Source: Acidobacteriota bacterium
GTDB taxonomy: Bacteria > Acidobacteriota > Blastocatellia > Pyrinomonadales > Pyrinomonadaceae
Length of the DNA stretch: 6,210 bases
Reading direction: 5' to 3'
Assembly: GCA_023391155.1 (NCBI GenBank)
Contig: JAEWBM010000201.1
Coordinates: 1 to 6,210 of the forward strand
The position numbers were made by a program, and so were the translations under genes. A model generated the notes under the pieces. That model was not told the DNA's origin and searched no databases. It was given only the letters and a program-made list of their open reading frames with translations. This document shows, piece after piece, positions 5,508 through 6,210 of this stretch (positions are counted from its first letter, which is position 1; each line of letters opens with the position of its first letter).

Positions 5508-6210
5508 ATGAGCGGACCCGAACAATTGCACGAACCGGTACTGTTGGCCAAGGTCCTGCAATTGTTCGAAGGGATCGAGAGCGGCACCTTGGTCGACGCG
5601 ACATTCGGTATGGGCGGCCATTCGGATGCATTGCTCGAACGGCACAGCGGCTTGAAGGTCCTTGGCATTGACCAAGACCTCGCAACGGTCGAGATGGCAC
5701 GCGAGCGAATGAAGCCGTTCGGTGATAGATGCCGGATCGTTCACGCGAATTTTACCGACATTCGCAGCATAGCGGCCGAGAGCGGTCCGGTCACGGGCGT
5801 TCTGGCTGACCTCGGGGTGTCATCAATGCAGTTTGACAGCGAGACGCGGGGGTTCAGCTTCCGGTTCGACGCTCCGCTCGATATGCGGATGGACCCGGAC
5901 AGCGGAGGGGAGACCGCAGCGGATCTGTTGGCGACCCGAACTCAGGACGAGATCGCAAACATCATCTACGAGTTTGGCGAAGAGCGTGCGTCTCGACGGA
6001 TAGCACGCAGGATCATTGAAAGAAGGGAAAGAGGCGAGCCGGTGAGGACGACCCGCGAGCTGGCAGATCTGGTCGCCAAGGCGGTTCGAAGCAAGCCGTC
6101 GCACAAGATCCATCCTGCGACCCGAACGTTCCAGGCCCTGCGGATCGCGGTCAACGATGAGATCGGGATCTTGGACGATTTCATCGCCGATGCGATCGAT
6201 ATCACCGAAC
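5508..6210 (+). CDS. rsmH: 16S rRNA (cytosine1402-N4)-methyltransferase RsmH (3' partial)
   Basis: Formerly MraW; uses S-adenosylmethionine to add the N4 methyl to C1402 in the decoding centre of 16S rRNA. 234 codons are visible before the right edge, against a usual total of about 300-320. Conserved blocks are present in order: LHEPVLLAKVL (7-17), the SAM-binding VDATFGMGGHS (29-39), GIDQD (53-57), LADLGVSSMQFD (99-110), RGFSF and DAPLDMRMD (114-129), YEFGEERASRRIARRI (154-169), and HPATRTFQALRIAVNDEI (202-219). The ATG at 5508 is chosen because it puts the conserved HEPVLL block eight residues in. A GTG at 5481 is open in frame and would add nine residues. Neither has an ideal Shine-Dalgarno site. 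The gene normally opens the division and cell wall (dcw) cluster, so ftsL/ftsI/mur genes are expected beyond the edge. mraZ, often directly upstream, is absent. Confidence 0.96.
   Translation, partial: MSGPEQLHEPVLLAKVLQLFEGIESGTLVDATFGMGGHSDALLERHSGLKVLGIDQDLATVEMARERMKPFGDRCRIVHANFTDIRSIAAESGPVTGVLADLGVSSMQFDSETRGFSFRFDAPLDMRMDPDSGGETAADLLATRTQDEIANIIYEFGEERASRRIARRIIERRERGEPVRTTRELADLVAKAVRSKPSHKIHPATRTFQALRIAVNDEIGILDDFIADAIDITE

Noticed and set aside
5323..5744. Two overlapping minus-strand frames of 125 and 131 codons
   Set aside because: They lie antisense to rsmH, whose conserved motifs clearly fix the coding strand; the predicted proteins are Arg/Pro-rich and low in recognisable domains.
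1..6210. CRISPR array, insertion sequence, tRNA/rRNA gene, toxin-antitoxin or defence system
   Set aside because: No regularly spaced repeats, transposase motifs, cloverleaf sequence or relevant protein domains were seen; all long frames are explained by the listed genes.

Overview
The window looks like an ordinary bacterial chromosome segment with moderate GC. It holds two partial and five complete protein-coding genes and short intergenic regions. The mix of a TPR/carbohydrate-binding-like protein with an O-antigen-ligase-type protein, a short-form phosphatidylserine decarboxylase paired with PssA, and a dcw-type rsmH would suit a Gram-negative environmental bacterium. Acidobacteriota (Blastocatellia-like) is my best guess from overall protein flavour. 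No taxonomic marker here proves it.

Layout. Plus strand, 1-2343: the 3' part of a TPR protein with a C-terminal beta-sandwich domain, then an O-antigen ligase/polymerase-like (Wzy_C) membrane protein 7 nt downstream, a two-gene envelope-polysaccharide unit. Minus strand, 5075 back to 2346: a ZIP metal transporter, a 69-residue two-helix membrane protein closed by a clear intrinsic terminator, then psd and pssA, which touch or overlap. PssA makes phosphatidylserine from CDP-diacylglycerol and serine, and Psd decarboxylates it to phosphatidylethanolamine, so the pair is a complete PE branch. The plus-strand ligase gene and pssA converge with only 2 bp between stop codons. Plus strand, 5508 to the right edge: the 5' part of rsmH (16S rRNA m4C1402 methyltransferase), usually the first or second gene of the division/cell-wall cluster.

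Non-coding content is more interesting than the gene list. The roughly 430-bp divergent region between the ZIP gene and rsmH carries a good sigma70-type promoter, a repeated GTTAAGCG-core motif with one copy exactly in the promoter spacer, and a 12-bp stem-loop at the predicted start of a long rsmH leader. No mraZ lies between. A near-perfect 14-bp-arm hairpin sits 10 nt before the psd start codon. Psd itself has Ser-Ser where the family normally has the Gly-Ser self-cleavage site.

I see no mobile element, CRISPR array, tRNA, rRNA or defence system, and no convincing new multi-gene system. The best leads are the regulatory structures and the Psd processing-site variant.
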